Positions 5,750 to 5,757 of a DNA stretch of 5,757 nucleotides are shown here, piece by piece. This DNA comes from Methyloceanibacter sp. Lineage in GTDB: Bacteria > Pseudomonadota > Alphaproteobacteria > Rhizobiales > Methyloligellaceae. The notes beneath the pieces were generated by a model that was not told where the DNA came from, did no database searches, and was given only the letters and a program-made list of their open reading frames with translations. The position numbers and the translations under genes are program-made. The stretch covers positions 1-5,757 of the forward strand of contig JALHTP010000411.1 of the NCBI GenBank assembly GCA_022865725.1, given 5' to 3'. Each line of letters starts with the position of its first letter. Position 1 is the first letter of the stretch.

Positions 5750-5757
5750 CAGCGACA
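5749..5757 (-). CDS. Possible 3' end of an upstream cistron (last two codons and stop)
   Basis: On the minus strand the bases read TGT CGC TGA, with the TGA (5751-5749) sharing its A with the ATG of the TrpB-like gene (TGATG). The same junction type joins the adenylation and esterase genes, so a coupled upstream gene is plausible. Only two codons are visible; they cannot identify the product, and the stop could be chance. Confidence 0.3.
   Translation of the reverse strand, partial: CR

Larger units (their letters stand above)
323..5757 (-). other. Five-gene (or larger) overlapping biosynthetic operon
   Basis: All five genes share the minus strand with no intergenic space. The junctions are a 14-nt overlap (4508-4521), ATGA (3397-3400), TGATG (1827-1831) and 8 or 23 nt (1032-1039 or 1032-1054). 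This implies one transcript from a promoter beyond the right window edge and translational coupling along the chain. The gene content (amino-acid-modifying PLP enzyme, flavin oxidase, adenylation enzyme, hydrolase, carrier-protein-activating enzyme) is that of a compact non-ribosomal pathway. No regulator, transporter or carrier protein lies inside the window, so the cluster probably continues to the right. Confidence 0.85.

Noticed and set aside
1..5757. CRISPR arrays, tRNA or rRNA genes
   Set aside because: No regularly spaced direct repeats and no cloverleaf or rRNA-like conserved stretches were seen. The only noncoding space is about 190 bases at the left end.

Overview
The window is GC-rich DNA that looks proteobacterial, most likely alphaproteobacterial. 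That assignment rests on overall base composition, codon use and the type of insertion-sequence end at the left edge; no marker gene proves it. The right 95% (positions 323-5757) is one tightly packed operon read on the minus strand. The left ~280 bases are the distal end of an IS5-family insertion sequence read on the plus strand.

In transcription order (right to left) the operon encodes five proteins. They are a TrpB2-like PLP enzyme (5749-4508), an acyl-CoA-dehydrogenase-fold flavoprotein (4521-3397), a free-standing NRPS-type amino-acid adenylation enzyme (3400-1829), an esterase-D-type alpha/beta hydrolase (1829-1032) and an Sfp/EntD-type 4'-phosphopantetheinyl transferase (1054-323). 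Every neighbouring pair overlaps: 14 nt, ATGA, TGATG, and 8 or 23 nt. The first gene itself begins in a TGATG context, so at least one more cistron probably ends at the right window edge. No promoter or convincing terminator is visible inside the window.

The combination of a stand-alone adenylation enzyme, an acyl-CoA-dehydrogenase-like flavoprotein and a phosphopantetheinyl transferase is the logic of carrier-protein-tethered amino-acid oxidation, as in the prolyl-to-pyrrolyl and prolyl-to-dehydroprolyl steps of pyoluteorin, prodiginine and anatoxin-a biosynthesis. The details fit this. The adenylation pocket reads D-L-F-Y-V-A-W-V-C-K, close to the prolyl code I recall for PltF-type enzymes. 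The flavoprotein lacks the usual C-terminal catalytic Glu (YSG instead of YEG) but has a Glu just before the conserved Arg of the isovaleryl-CoA-dehydrogenase-type site. What is not standard is the TrpB-like enzyme, whose glutamate equivalent to Salmonella TrpB Glu109 is replaced by Gly. This suggests a beta-replacement or beta-elimination enzyme that does not use indole. The required carrier protein is not in the window and should lie upstream or elsewhere.

Working model (inference): this is part of a small non-ribosomal pathway that builds a specialised amino-acid-derived metabolite. One enzyme makes or modifies an amino acid by PLP chemistry. A prolyl-like substrate is activated and oxidised on a carrier protein primed by the cluster's own phosphopantetheinyl transferase. 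A hydrolase trims or releases the product. The adjacent IS end marks the region as accessory. The product is unknown.
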